DNA of 64,000 nucleotides from Leptotrichia hongkongensis (GCF_007990635.1 NZ_AP019846.1:1550001-1614000); one strand, 5' to 3'; positions 36,299 through 45,907 are shown, counted from the stretch's first letter. A program made the numbers and translations. The notes: a model not told the origin generated them from the letters alone.

Positions 36299-36796
36299 TT
36301 AGTCTCTTTTTCCCATTTCCTTGTCTAATAAATATAACGTAGCGTTATTATTATCAACATCAAGTGAAATAATCTTATCAAGGAATTTTTGAGCTTGTTC
36401 TTCTTCTTCTTCCTGCTCTTCAGCAAATTCATTCAAGAATACTTCTGCACCATAATCTCCTAGTTCTCTTGCAAGTTTGTGAATATTCTCAATAGAGGCT
36501 GTTACAGCTTCTTCATGTGCAAGAGCAGCTTCAAATACTTCTCTTACTGATGTAAAGTCCATTTTAGGTTTATCTAATCCCAAAAATTCAATTTTACCGT
36601 TTCTTTTTAATACATACTCATAAAACTTTTTTGAATGTTCGATTTCCTCTTTTGCTTGATTTCCCATCCAGCTTGCAAAACCTTCTAATGCTCTTTCATC
36701 AAAGTATGCAGCCATAGCTTGATATTGGTAAGCCGCTGCTAATTCCATGTTTATTTGATTATTTAGTAAAACTTCTAATTCTTTATTTAATTTCAT
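36299..36796 (-). CDS. ferritin (non-haem, bacterial)
   Basis: 165 residues of the FtnA type. Ferroxidase ligands are visible in NMELAAAYQYQAMAAY (Glu), KEEIEHSKKFYEY (Glu, His) and AALAHEEAVTASI (Glu), with an unusual run of five glutamates (EEQEEEEEQAQ) near residue 130. It stores iron in the cytoplasm. The PerR-like gene is 36 bases upstream on the same strand, so regulator and iron store are probably one operon. Confidence 0.93.
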   Translation of the reverse strand: MKLNKELEVLLNNQINMELAAAYQYQAMAAYFDERALEGFASWMGNQAKEEIEHSKKFYEYVLKRNGKIEFLGLDKPKMDFTSVREVFEAALAHEEAVTASIENIHKLARELGDYGAEVFLNEFAEEQEEEEEQAQKFLDKIISLDVDNNNATLYLLDKEMGKRD

Positions 36797-36832
36797 TTTC
36801 TCTCCAATCTATATTTTTTATATCTTAAATTT

Positions 36833-37249
36833 TTAATTATGTTTTTCTAAACATTTTTCACAAGTACCTTTTATGTAAAAATGTATTTCATCAATTTCTA
36901 CATTTCCCAATTTTGATAAATCAAATTTTGATAAATTTACATCAAAGTCAATTATCTCTCCACAAGATTTACATTTGAAATGTCCATGATTATCCGTGAC
37001 TACATCATATCTTACTTCATTTTCTTCAATAATAATTTCTTGAATAATATTATTACTGACAAATATATTTAATGTATTGTATACTGTAGTTTTTGATAAA
37101 GTAGGCATTTCAGGAGATAAATTTTGAAAAATATCATCAACTGTTGGATGTGTATGATGATCTAGTAGATATTGAAATATTTTCATTCTTTGTACTGAAG
37201 GTTTTATTCCATTTTTCTTTAAATAGTCACCAACGTTTTCTATATGCAT
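36833..37249 (-). CDS. perR: Fur-family regulator, PerR-like
   Basis: 138 residues: winged helix with IKPSVQRMKIFQYLLDH and SKTTVYNTLNIF, then the metal-binding part DNHGHFKCKSCGEIIDF and a C-terminal CEKC, the two pairs of cysteines for structural zinc. The residues after the helix (TDNHGHF) fit PerR or Fur; the operon with ferritin and the palindrome at dps favour PerR-type peroxide sensing. The start has AGGAGGA. Confidence 0.85.
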   Translation of the reverse strand: MHIENVGDYLKKNGIKPSVQRMKIFQYLLDHHTHPTVDDIFQNLSPEMPTLSKTTVYNTLNIFVSNNIIQEIIIEENEVRYDVVTDNHGHFKCKSCGEIIDFDVNLSKFDLSKLGNVEIDEIHFYIKGTCEKCLEKHN

Positions 37250-37280
37250 ACTTCCTCCTAATATTGTTTGTTATTTATAT

Positions 37281-37296
37281 TTTAATTTCAATTAAA
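37281..37296 (-). promoter_or_regulatory. palindrome in the perR leader
   Basis: Perfect dyad TTTAATT-TC-AATTAAA, 32 bases before the perR start, could be an autoregulatory box; it does not match the dps palindrome closely. Confidence 0.35.
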
Positions 37297-37365
37297 TAAT
37301 AAAAATAGATATATTGTTTGAGTAAGACAACTAACATTTATACTTACTTCTTTGTATCCATTACA

Positions 37366-37394
37366 ATTTTATATCTTTTTCTAAATTTTGTCAA
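37366..37394 (-). promoter_or_regulatory. perR-ferritin promoter
   Basis: On the minus strand TTGACA (37389-37394), 17-base spacer, TAAAAT (37366-37371). It would give a leader of about 110 bases. Confidence 0.65.
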
Positions 37395-37439
37395 TAAATT
37401 TATTTATTTTTAGTATCAAAGTTTATTTTTTCACTAGAT

Positions 37440-39197
37440 TTATGTTATTTTTAAATTTTCATTTATAGGAATTAAAAAAGTAAAGATTGTTTTTATATAT
37501 GGCTCACTTTCTACCATAATTTCAATATTATGTCGTATTGCAATTTCTTTTGCAATTGCAAGTCCTAGCCCCATTCCATTTTTATTTTCCTCGGTATTTG
37601 ATTTATGATAGCGGTTAAAAATTTTTCCAATATTTTTAGAATCAATTCCTCTTCCGCTGTCACATATTTTAAGCTCATATTTATTATTCTCTTTTTTTAG
37701 CAAAATATCAACTTCCTGATTTTCATTAGAAAATTTTATTGCATTATCCAATACAATTATTATCATTTGTCGAATCCGCTGGTAATCCCCAACAAAAAGA
37801 TACCTGTCTTCTTCAATTGCATTTTCTAGAGAAAAATTTATTTTCACACCTTTTTTAGTTGAAATATTCTTCATGCTTCTAACGGCATCATTTATAATTT
37901 CAAATAAATTTATTGTGCTTTTATCAATAGAAAAATCTGTGTTTTGAAGTTTCGTCAAATCTATCAAGTCATTAACCAGTCTTTGTAAATGAATACTATC
38001 TGATAAAATTTGTTCATTATAATCCTTTAGCTGTTCGGGATCCTTTATAATTCCATCACAAATAGCTTCTATTGAACCACGAATCACTGTAATTGGAGTT
38101 CGCAGTTCGTGAGAAATATTTGCAATAAAATTTTGTCTCATTTTTTCAAAACGTTCACTTTCTTTCGAACTCTTATCTAGTTGAAGTGCCAGTTTATCAA
38201 TACTTTTTGCAAGTTCTCCAATTTCGTCATTCTGATTTACCTGTGTTGTTACTTCATAATTTCCCTTTGCCAATTTTGTTGTTGTATTACGAATCTTATT
38301 AAGTGGCTTTGTAAAGCTGATAGAAAGCCAAACAGCACTGATACCCGCAAGGATTAGTGCAGCTAAAATACTAAAAACAAGTGTATAAATACCACTTTTT
38401 AATGCTGAAGACATATATTTTACTGGAGAATGAAGCAGTACGACTCCTTCAATCATTTCACCATTTTTTATTGGAACTGCTACTGTTATTGAATTTTCAT
38501 TTAAGTAATCATTAAAATTTTCTGTCGTAGTTGTTTCTCCAGAAATAGCTTTTTTAATAGTTTCTTCTGCATTTGGTGGTAATTTCAGATATGAAAAAGA
38601 TTGTCCCTTCTCGTTTCTTCCCTGCACAATATTTCCTGTTTTTGCATCCACTATCCAGACTTCTCCCATTGCAATATCCTCAATCATCCGCATACTTCTA
38701 AATATTTTGACATTATTGTCCTTCTCATCCACGATTCTATGTCTATGAAAATGTTTTTCATTTAATAATTTTTTAGAATTTTTTTCTTCTGAACTTTTTT
38801 TAATCTCATCTTTTCTTATATCTTCAATAATATTATTTTCAAATGCCTTTCCATTTATATTTCCTACAATTTTAGGAACTTCCCTATTTGGTTTTAAAAA
38901 TTTATTTTTATTTTTTTCTGGAGCATCATTTTTTCTTTCTACATCTAAATCTTTATCTACATTTTTTTCATCTATATTCTCAAACCATATTTTAGACAAA
39001 GTTTCTGAAATCTTATAAGCTCTTTCAACCAAATCTTTCTTATGTAAACTAACAGTATTCTGAATATAAATATATCCAAAAATACTTCCGATTACAATAG
39101 AAAATAACAAAAGCGACAATCCGAAATATGAAAGTAGCTTTATAAATATTTTGTTTTTAAATTTTATCTCCTTAAATTTTTTATTTCCTATTTTCAC
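37440..39197 (-). CDS. sensor histidine kinase
   Basis: 585 residues: membrane helix (about 20-45), a large extracytoplasmic part with a Lys/Asn-rich low-complexity stretch, a second helix (about 272-295), HAMP, then HisKA with NISHELRTPITVIRGS (phospho-His) and a HATPase with VLDNAIKFSNEN, GRGIDSKNIGKIF and GMGLGLAIAKEI. No response regulator is adjacent, so it is an orphan here. It begins with GTG one base after the TAG of the esterase gene, meaning the two are translationally coupled. The partner regulator must be elsewhere. Confidence 0.92.
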   Translation of the reverse strand: MKIGNKKFKEIKFKNKIFIKLLSYFGLSLLLFSIVIGSIFGYIYIQNTVSLHKKDLVERAYKISETLSKIWFENIDEKNVDKDLDVERKNDAPEKNKNKFLKPNREVPKIVGNINGKAFENNIIEDIRKDEIKKSSEEKNSKKLLNEKHFHRHRIVDEKDNNVKIFRSMRMIEDIAMGEVWIVDAKTGNIVQGRNEKGQSFSYLKLPPNAEETIKKAISGETTTTENFNDYLNENSITVAVPIKNGEMIEGVVLLHSPVKYMSSALKSGIYTLVFSILAALILAGISAVWLSISFTKPLNKIRNTTTKLAKGNYEVTTQVNQNDEIGELAKSIDKLALQLDKSSKESERFEKMRQNFIANISHELRTPITVIRGSIEAICDGIIKDPEQLKDYNEQILSDSIHLQRLVNDLIDLTKLQNTDFSIDKSTINLFEIINDAVRSMKNISTKKGVKINFSLENAIEEDRYLFVGDYQRIRQMIIIVLDNAIKFSNENQEVDILLKKENNKYELKICDSGRGIDSKNIGKIFNRYHKSNTEENKNGMGLGLAIAKEIAIRHNIEIMVESEPYIKTIFTFLIPINENLKIT

Positions 39198-39198
39198 A

Positions 39199-40796
39199 CT
39201 ATCTTCCTTCTGCTACAACCTTATCCATCCAGCTAAATAACTCATCTAAATCATAATCTCCAGAATGTGGAGTTGCCCAAGTCGATGCAAAATCAACTTT
39301 TTTCCCAAGATTTTCGAGTTTTATAGCAAGTATCACAGGTATTGCAAGCGAGGTATCCTTGTCAACCGCACCATGTCTTATTCTCCAGTATTTTACTTTC
39401 GAATTTGCAATGTAGTTCATTGGATTCATCATTTTTATGATTTTTTTATCAGCCATAGTTCCATTTACTGTCGAGTGTTCCAACATGTATTCCGTAAAAT
39501 GTTTATTGTTCGTAGTTTCATCTCCAAACTCGTTATTTTCCCCTGTTGACAAATCTACATTGTCAAATGCCCCTGGCGTTTTTTGTCTACCCATATAAGC
39601 CACATATTTATCATAATCCAAATCTACAACTTTCTCATTTTTTATTGTTAAAAATTCAAATTCCGATAAATCAGTCCCTTTTTTCAAAGCAGTATTTGCA
39701 GAATCAATGTAATATTGCTTAATCTGCTCCTTAAAACTCCCATTTCCATTTTCATTCAATGTTAAAAGCTTCCCATTTTTACCTTTTAATTTTAAACTAT
39801 TTAAATAGGCAGGAAACATTTTCTTCAAATCATTTGAACGTGAAATTTCATCATCAGTCAACGTACCCTCAGTGTATTTTCTTTCCACATTGTAATCTAA
39901 CATTGAAATCTCTATCTTTTTATATGTCTTTACATCGTTAAACATCCATTCGTAAGCTGTATTCGCATTATCCAAGTTAGTTATTGGGCAATAAGCTGAC
40001 ACAGCGTAAATATCATCTCTTGCATTCAATGCACCAATTTCCTTTAGATACGGTTCATAATCCTTATTATTCCCAGTTGCACCAAGCAAAGCTGAAACTG
40101 CTCCTCCAGCACTTGTCCCATTGGAAATAATTCTATCGGCTCTTCCTGGCATTCTAGTATCATTATATCGTAAATATCTAACAGCTGCCTTCAAATCTAC
40201 AATTACAGCAGGTGCCTTTCCAGTATACTTCCCATCTTTTTCCAAAGTTCTACCTCTAGCTCCAGGACTTGCCACGACATATCCATTTGATAATGCGACT
40301 AGTGAAGCATCTGGCTTTCCATCTCTTCCATTTCCACGCATTCCAGCTGCTCCAGGCATATATCCTCCAACTGTATTTGGGAAAAATATCGGCGCACTTT
40401 TCGCATTATATTTTCCAACTGACTTATTTTTAAAATATTCTTCTGGAATATAGATATTTATAGTCTGATAAGCAATATCAATTGGTTTTGCAACATAAAC
40501 TATATTTTCATAAGCACGATAAGTAACTGTTTTCCCATTAACAGTAGCTGTCTTCGTCGTATAATTCTTATTTACATCAAAATTTAAATTATAACCATTT
40601 TCTGCTTTATTTGTTATCATATCTTCGGTTATTACTTTTTTATTCATAGGTGCTCCCATTTGTGGCTTTTTATCTTCATTCGTATTCACTTCAACATTTT
40701 TATGATTTTTACTAGAATCTACTAATCCTTTTTTATTATCAGCAGCCATTGAAAGAGCTGAAACCAATAAACTTAATATAATTAATTTTTTTTCAT
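39199..40796 (-). CDS. tannase-like alpha/beta-hydrolase (subtype B), 5' frameshift
   Basis: About 530 residues of the subtype-B tannase/feruloyl esterase family: SNGTSAGGAVSALLGATG holds the nucleophile serine, with SAYCPITNLDNANTAYEWMF and a late WATPHSGDYDLDE carrying the histidine. The export signal (KKLIILSLLVSALSMAAD) is out of frame with the ATG at 40796 because the A run after it has eight A; nine would join them. As printed, translation could only start at TTG 40767. Likely a secreted or periplasmic esterase for galloyl or other aromatic esters. Coupled to the histidine kinase downstream. Confidence 0.82.
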
Positions 40797-40945
40797 GAAT
40801 TTTCCTTTTATTTTACTATATTTTATTTTTTTAATCTTACAATATTTCGCATTAGAATAATAAATTTATTGTAAATCTATTTAACAAGTGTTTTGAAACC
40901 CTTGTTAGAAAATAAATAAAATATCTTTTTAATTAAAATTACTAT

Positions 40946-40979
40946 AAAAAAAGGACATAAGTAAAAACCTATGCCTTTT
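40946..40979 (-). terminator. terminator after rplQ
   Basis: AAAAGG-CATA (one bulged A) pairs with TATGCCTTTT; on the minus strand a T run follows. Confidence 0.8.
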
Positions 40980-40993
40980 AACTATTATAATCA

Positions 40994-41368
40994 TTATACT
41001 AATTCAATAATCGCTAATTCAGCTGAATCACCACGTCTAACAGCAGTTTTAATAATTCTTGTATAACCACCATTTCTTTCAGCATATTTAGGTGCAATTT
41101 CATTAAAGATTTTTGCAACTGCTCCTTCATTTCTTAAAAATGCAAAAGCTTGTCTTCTCAAATGTACTCTTCTTGCTGCATCAGTTGAATTATTATATTT
41201 TTTCCCTAAAGTAATTGCTTTTTCAGCAAACTTTCTTAATTCTTTAGCACGAGTTACTGTTGTTTCAATTTGCTCATGTTCTACTAAAGAAATTGTCATA
41301 TTTTTAAGCATAGCTAATCTATGATCAGTTCTTCTACCTAGTTTTCTATATGATTTATTATGATTCAT
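40994..41368 (-). CDS. rplQ: 50S ribosomal protein L17
   Basis: 124 residues with the family start [20 protein letters not shown] and [19 protein letters not shown]. Last gene of the infA-rplQ cluster, 42 bases after rpoA. Start follows AGGAGGG. Confidence 0.97.
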   Translation of the reverse strand: MNHNKSYRKLGRRTDHRLAMLKNMTISLVEHEQIETTVTRAKELRKFAEKAITLGKKYNNSTDAARRVHLRRQAFAFLRNEGAVAKIFNEIAPKYAERNGGYTRIIKTAVRRGDSAELAIIELV

Positions 41369-41410
41369 TTTCCCTCCTCGTTTAAGATTTTATTCTAAAT
41401 TTTTATATGA

Positions 41411-42385
41411 TTATTCATCACTACTTGTATTATCGTCTAAATCATAACCAAGTTCTTTCATTTTATCGATAATTTCATTTAACGATTTTTTTCCTAAATT
41501 TTTAATTTTCAATAATTCGTTATATGTCATTGAAGTTAAGTCTGAAATTGTATTTACTCCTGCTTTTTTCAAGCAATTATAAGAACGTACTGTAAAGTCA
41601 AGTTCTTCAATTTTCATATCTTCAATATTATTTTCATTTTCAGCATCAGCTTCTGCCAATTCATCCTCACTATCTCTGTATTTACTCATACTGTTTCCAA
41701 TATTTGTAAATGGTTCCAAATGCCAAGTTAATAATTCTACTGCATATGATAAAGCATCTTTAATTTCGATACTTCCATCTGTAGCAATTTCCAAAATTAA
41801 CTTGTCATAGTTTGTAACACGTCCAACCATAGTGTCTTCAACACTATAATTTACTCTCTTAATAGGTGTATAAATTGCATCAACTGCTAAATATCCTATT
41901 GGCCATCCATCAGTATTAATTTCATCAGAAACTACAAATCCTTCTCCAGAATCAACAAGAAATTCTATGTCAATCTGTTTATCAGTTGTAACAGTCATAA
42001 TAACCTGCTCAGGATTTATAATTCTTAGTCCAGGTTCTACATGAATATCTGCAGCTGTAATTACAGCTGGTCCTTTTACTGAAAGTGTCATTTTCTTTTC
42101 ACCTGGCTCATCAGCTTCAACTACTATTTCTTTCACATTTAAAATAATATCTGTAACTGCTTCTTTTACACCTTCTATTGTAGAAAATTCATTCAACACA
42201 CCTTCAATTTTAATTCCTTTTATTGCAGTTCCTGGAATTGATGATAACAATATTCTTCTAAGTGCATTTCCAATAGTATTCCCATATCCTCTATACAGAG
42301 GTTCTAATGTGTACTTTGCTGTATAATTATCTTCTTTTTCTTCAGTTAATTTTACATTTTTAGCTATTTTTTCAATATTTAACAA
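41411..42385 (-). CDS. rpoA: RNA polymerase alpha subunit
   Basis: 324 residues. The N-terminal assembly domain shows LEPLYRGYGNTIGNALRRIL, and the C-terminal domain for UP-element and activator contacts shows ELDFTVRSYNCLKKAGV and LLKIKNLGKKSLNEI. The start is TTG with GGAGGAG upstream. The acidic linker (DSEDELAEADAENENN) is typical. It sits between rpsD and rplQ as in most bacteria. Confidence 0.97.
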   Translation of the reverse strand: MLNIEKIAKNVKLTEEKEDNYTAKYTLEPLYRGYGNTIGNALRRILLSSIPGTAIKGIKIEGVLNEFSTIEGVKEAVTDIILNVKEIVVEADEPGEKKMTLSVKGPAVITAADIHVEPGLRIINPEQVIMTVTTDKQIDIEFLVDSGEGFVVSDEINTDGWPIGYLAVDAIYTPIKRVNYSVEDTMVGRVTNYDKLILEIATDGSIEIKDALSYAVELLTWHLEPFTNIGNSMSKYRDSEDELAEADAENENNIEDMKIEELDFTVRSYNCLKKAGVNTISDLTSMTYNELLKIKNLGKKSLNEIIDKMKELGYDLDDNTSSDE

Positions 42386-42415
42386 GCTAATTCATCTCCT
42401 CCGATTAAAATATTA

Positions 42416-43003
42416 TTATCTAGAGTAGAACTCGATAATCATCGCTTCGTCAACTTCAAAGTCAACTGCATCTCTTCCTGGATTTTCTAACACTTTAGCT
42501 GTCAAAGCTCCTTCTTCAAGTGATAACCATCCTGGAACTGTTTTTTGCCCAACAGACTCTTTAATTAAAGCTAATTCTTTAGAATCTTCTTTAACTGTAA
42601 TTACATCACCTTGTTTTACTCTGTATGATGCAATGTTTACTCTTTTTCCATTAATTAAAATATGTCCATGACTTACGATTTGTCTTGCTTGTCTTCTTGA
42701 AGCACCAAATCCTAATCTATAGATTACGTTATCTAATCTTCTTTCAAGATATTGAAGTAAAAGTTCCCCTGTTACTCCTTCTTTTCTTGTTGCTTCTTCA
42801 TATAATTTATAGAATTGTTTTTCCATTACTCCATAAACGAATTTTACTTTTTGTTTTTCTCTTTGTTGTGTTCCATATTCAGTTAATTTTCTATTTGCAT
42901 TTGGTCTAATATTTCTATTTGATTTTTTGTTTACCCCTAAAACAATAGGATCTAAACCAAGATTTCTACATCTTTTTAACACAGGCTGTCTATCTCTTGC
43001 CAT
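42416..43003 (-). CDS. rpsD: 30S ribosomal protein S4
   Basis: 195 residues, S4 with RNA-binding S4 motif ASRRQARQIVSHGHILING. It is one of the short-type S4 proteins lacking the long zinc-binding N-terminus (only one cysteine at the start, KRCRNLG). Primary 16S rRNA binder; in many bacteria it represses its own operon. Start follows AGGAGGA. Confidence 0.97.
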   Translation of the reverse strand: MARDRQPVLKRCRNLGLDPIVLGVNKKSNRNIRPNANRKLTEYGTQQREKQKVKFVYGVMEKQFYKLYEEATRKEGVTGELLLQYLERRLDNVIYRLGFGASRRQARQIVSHGHILINGKRVNIASYRVKQGDVITVKEDSKELALIKESVGQKTVPGWLSLEEGALTAKVLENPGRDAVDFEVDEAMIIEFYSR

Positions 43004-43031
43004 TTATCTTTTTCCTCCTTAGTTTATAAAA

Positions 43032-43421
43032 TTACGGTCTTCTCTTTTTAGGTGGTCTTGCACCATTATGAGGTACTGGAGTTATATCAACTATTCTTGT
43101 TACTTCTAATCCAGTAGCCTGTATTGATCTAATAGAAGCTTCTCTTCCAGATCCAGGTCCTTTTATTTTGATTTCAATTTGTTTCATACCATTTTCAATT
43201 GCAACTTGAGCTGCTTGTTCAGCTGCGATTTGTGCTGCGAACGGAGTCCCTTTTTTAGTTCCTTTGAATCCAGAAGTTCCTCCTGATTTCCAAATTACTA
43301 CTTTTCCTTCTGAATCTGTTATAGTAACAACAGTATTATTAAAAGTAGAATGTATATATGCTATTCCATTAGGAATGTTTTTTAATTTTTTCTTTTTTGA
43401 AGTTGCTGGTTTTTTTGCCAC
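43032..43421 (-). CDS. rpsK: 30S ribosomal protein S11
   Basis: 129 residues with [20 protein letters not shown] and the C-terminal [19 protein letters not shown] start after AAAGGAGGA. Lies between rpsM and rpsD. Confidence 0.97.
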   Translation of the reverse strand: MAKKPATSKKKKLKNIPNGIAYIHSTFNNTVVTITDSEGKVVIWKSGGTSGFKGTKKGTPFAAQIAAEQAAQVAIENGMKQIEIKIKGPGSGREASIRSIQATGLEVTRIVDITPVPHNGARPPKKRRP

Positions 43422-43451
43422 TTATGGTTTCCTCCTTTAACTTAATAGTTA

Positions 43452-43817
43452 TTATTTTTTCTTAGCAATTGCCATTCTAACTGGCCCTTTTCTAGTTCTT
43501 GCATTTGTTTTTGTTTTTTGTCCTCTTACAGGTAATCCATTTCTATGTCTTAATCCTCTGTAACTCTTGATATCAAGTAGACGTTTGATGTTAAGTCTAA
43601 TTTCTTTTCTTAACTCTCCTTCAATTTTGTACTCTTCCACAGCAGCTCTTAATTTTGCTACTTGTTCTTCTGTCAAATCTTTTACTTTAGTATCTCTGTC
43701 GATACCAGTTGCTCCTAAAATTTTGTTTGAAGTGCTTCTACCAATTCCAAAAATATAAGTTAAAGAAACTTCTACTCTTTTATTTCTTGGAATATCTACT
43801 CCTGCTATTCTAGCCAA
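43452..43817 (-). CDS. rpsM: 30S ribosomal protein S13
   Basis: 121 residues: [20 protein letters not shown] at the start and the basic tail [20 protein letters not shown]. The start is TTG with AGGAGGA upstream. It is separated from rpmJ by about 210 bases, while other genes in the cluster are under 45 bases apart. That gap (43818-44026) has a short hairpin (AGCTctacAGCT at about 43889) but no gene or clear promoter; it may be a leader for S13-S4 control. Confidence 0.97.
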   Translation of the reverse strand: MARIAGVDIPRNKRVEVSLTYIFGIGRSTSNKILGATGIDRDTKVKDLTEEQVAKLRAAVEEYKIEGELRKEIRLNIKRLLDIKSYRGLRHRNGLPVRGQKTKTNARTRKGPVRMAIAKKK

Positions 43818-44026
43818 ATTTTTTCCTCCTCGTTTTGATATTTTTAATCTTCTTCAATATGCCCTCACATACACAATATAAGGAATAAGCTCTACAGCTA
43901 AACATACCTTTACAATCTTTATTTAAATATCCATAGTATTTTTGTTTTTTATCTACAATATATTTTAATAAAAATGTTTTTAGGTTTATTAATCTGTTAT
44001 TTTTTAAAATAAAAAATATTTTAAAA

Positions 44027-44140
44027 CTATCCTTGTATTTGTTTATGTTTAGGGTTTTCGCATATTACTCTTACTTTTCCGTGACGTTTAACAATTTTAC
44101 ATTTGTCACAAATAGGTTTTACTGAAGCTTTTACTTTCAC
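44027..44140 (-). CDS. rpmJ: 50S ribosomal protein L36
   Basis: 37 residues, starting at GTG after [25 protein letters not shown] and [15 protein letters not shown]. The zinc ligands (CDKC, C, H) are present, so it is the C+ type. Between infA and rpsM. Confidence 0.96.
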   Translation of the reverse strand: MKVKASVKPICDKCKIVKRHGKVRVICENPKHKQIQG

Positions 44141-44161
44141 TAAAAACCCTCCTTCCAACTG

Positions 44162-44380
44162 TTATTTTTTTCTATATACAATTCTACCTCTTGACAAGTC
44201 ATACGGAGAAACTTCCACCGTAACCTTATCTCCTGGCAAAATTTTTATATAGTTCATTCTCATTTTTCCTGAGATATGTCCTAAAACTTCGTGTCCATTT
44301 TCAAGCCTTACTTGAAACATCGCATTTGGTAATGCTTCGATTATTTCACCTTCCAGCTCAAGAACATCCTGTTTTGCCAT
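44162..44380 (-). CDS. infA: translation initiation factor IF-1
   Basis: 72 residues, S1/OB fold: [40 protein letters not shown] and [13 protein letters not shown]. First gene of the cluster in this window, 21 bases before rpmJ. Start follows GAGGTG. Upstream on the same strand is the methyltransferase, with a gap of 184 bases. Confidence 0.97.
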   Translation of the reverse strand: MAKQDVLELEGEIIEALPNAMFQVRLENGHEVLGHISGKMRMNYIKILPGDKVTVEVSPYDLSRGRIVYRKK

Positions 44381-44564
44381 AAATAATCACCTCGGATCCT
44401 TTCTATTATAACAAAAAAATAACTAAATGTCCAGTTTTTTTAACATTTAATTTTTATAAAAATTAAAAAAACAATATACATTTGATTATTTACCTTATCA
44501 TAATACAGTATTTATCGTATTTTGTCAATTATTTTTTATTTTACAGTTATTTTTATGGATTTTT

Positions 44565-45191
44565 CTAATTTTTTACACTCCTAAAAATTCTATATCCAGC
44601 ATTAATTTCCAGAGTTTCACAATTTCCAAAAATTTCTTCCAATTTTTTCTGTGTACTTTTTGCTCCATGTTTTGTCTGAATCACACAATAAAACTGACCA
44701 TCTTGATTTAAATGCTCAAAACTTTGTTCATAAATTTGAAAAATTGTCTGCTTTCCAGCTCGAATTGGCGGATTAGATAAAATCACATCAAACTTTTCAG
44801 AAACATCATCAAATGCAAACGATTTTCTTACTTCAAAATTATCACTTTCCTCTTTTACAACTCCATTTTTCAAAAGATTTTCCCTTGTAAGCTCCAAAGC
44901 CCGCTCATTCACATCTGATGAAACAGTTCTAACATTTTCAAAAAAAGACTTTATAACAACTGATACAACTCCGTATCCGCAGCCAATATCCAGTATATCA
45001 AACTTTTGATTTTTTTTGTTCATATTTTCTCTTAAAAACACTTTCAGCATGACATCCGTTCCAAAATCTACCTTCGTCTTTGAAAATACCCCATTATCTG
45101 TTACAAACTCAAATTTTTTATTTTCCATTTCATATTTTATTATTTTTCTATCCGACTTTACTTCCTGCTTTTCTGAAAAATAATGGCTCAT
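44565..45191 (-). CDS. RsmC-like class I SAM methyltransferase
   Basis: 208 residues from the ATG at 45191, after AGGAGGA. It contains the SAM motif DIGCGYGVVSVV near residue 65 and the N6/N2-type catalytic motif LSNPPIRAGK near 138, as in RsmC, which methylates guanine of 16S rRNA. The protein starts MSHYFSEKQEV, the typical MTS-domain start (HYYSxxP). The exact target is inferred from similarity only. Confidence 0.85.
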   Translation of the reverse strand: MSHYFSEKQEVKSDRKIIKYEMENKKFEFVTDNGVFSKTKVDFGTDVMLKVFLRENMNKKNQKFDILDIGCGYGVVSVVIKSFFENVRTVSSDVNERALELTRENLLKNGVVKEESDNFEVRKSFAFDDVSEKFDVILSNPPIRAGKQTIFQIYEQSFEHLNQDGQFYCVIQTKHGAKSTQKKLEEIFGNCETLEINAGYRIFRSVKN

Positions 45192-45414
45192 TATCAATTT
45201 CCTCCTAACTTTTCTATTTTTTATTCTAATGTTTATTTTATCACTGAATTTCAATTATTCATAATACTCCCCTGCTGTATTATCAGAATTATTTCTATCT
45301 TTCAACACTTTTACTATTATAACATATTTTTCACAGTTACATACCCATTTTTTATCTTACAAGTATTTTTTCAAAAACAACTTTATTTCAAAATCATTGC
45401 ATATACAAAACTTC

Positions 45415-45443
45415 TTGCATTCTTATAATTTTTTTTATATAAT
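45415..45443 (+). promoter_or_regulatory. promoter of the copper-chaperone-like gene
   Basis: TTGCAT (45415-45420), 17-base spacer, TATAAT (45438-45443). A leader hairpin CACAAAA/TTTTGTG (45453-45479) follows. Confidence 0.7.
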
Positions 45444-45515
45444 ATATTTGACACAAAACTATTAATTTTAAATTTTGTGCCTTAATAAAAATAAAATTTT
45501 ATGGAGGTTTTTAAA

Positions 45516-45740
45516 ATGATAAAAAAACTTGTTGAAATAGAAGGGATGCACTGTGAAAACTGTGCTAAAAAAGTAGAAAATGTTTTATACGGACTGCCAG
45601 AAGTAGAAAGTGTAGAAGTAAACCTTTCTGATAAAAATGCAAAAGTTACTTTAAACGTAGAAGTTGACGATTTGCTGATAGCGGATGTAATTAATAGTGC
45701 TGGGCATTATAAAGTGAAGGATGTTACAGAAATTTCTTAA
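45516..45740 (+). CDS. heavy-metal-associated (CopZ-like) protein
   Basis: 74 residues, one HMA domain: IEGMHCENCAKKVENVL holds the CxxC metal site. Ferredoxin-like fold that carries Cu(I) or a similar metal, usually to a P-type ATPase. No such ATPase is in the window, so it is a lone gene. The ATG at 45516 follows GGAGG; an earlier in-frame start lacks a site. Confidence 0.9.
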   Translation: MIKKLVEIEGMHCENCAKKVENVLYGLPEVESVEVNLSDKNAKVTLNVEVDDLLIADVINSAGHYKVKDVTEIS

Positions 45741-45796
45741 TCTTTTTTATTAACAATTTATTTACAAAAAATTAAAAATTTTTATTTTAAATTTAG

Positions 45797-45825
45797 TTGA
45801 TTTTTTTATTATAAAATGTTATAAT
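45797..45825 (+). promoter_or_regulatory. promoter of the antitoxin RNA
   Basis: TTGATT (45797-45802), 17-base spacer, consensus TATAAT (45820-45825). Reads toward the terminator at 45870-45906. Confidence 0.7.
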
Positions 45826-45846
45826 AGATTTGTAAAGTAATAAAAA

Positions 45847-45859
45847 TACGCATAACTAT
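45847..45859. repeat. direct repeat of the type I locus, copy 1
   Basis: TACGCATAACTAT; copy 2 is at 45982-45994. Beyond the 13 bases both continue with ACAC (one inserted G in copy 2). Copy 1 is inside the antitoxin RNA; copy 2 spans the toxin start codon. Confidence 0.85.
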
Positions 45860-45869
45860 ACACAAATCA

Positions 45870-45906
45870 AAAGAGAGCTAACCCCCAAAGTAAGCTCTCT
45901 TTTTTA
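45870..45906. terminator. bidirectional terminator shared by toxin mRNA and antitoxin RNA
   Basis: Stem AAAAGAGAGCT/AGCTCTCTTTT (11 bp) with loop aacccccaaagta. On the plus strand six T follow; on the minus strand four T. Confidence 0.85.
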
Positions 45907-45907
45907 G

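Larger units (their letters stand above)
45832..45906 (+). ncRNA. putative antitoxin RNA of a type I toxin-antitoxin locus
   Basis: Predicted transcript of about 75 bases, from the promoter at 45797-45825 to the bidirectional terminator. It contains TACGCATAACTAT (45847-45859), identical to plus-strand bases 45982-45994 across the toxin's start region. It is therefore complementary to the toxin mRNA at the ribosome site and AUG, and overlaps it at the terminator as well. This is the layout of RNA II of the Fst/par family. The RNA is inferred from sequence only. Confidence 0.65.

Noticed and set aside
40786-40793. Phase variation in the tannase signal peptide
   Set aside because: An eight-A run could slip, but several unrelated housekeeping genes are also one base short in similar runs, so sequencing error is the simpler reading; it is only mentioned as an alternative.
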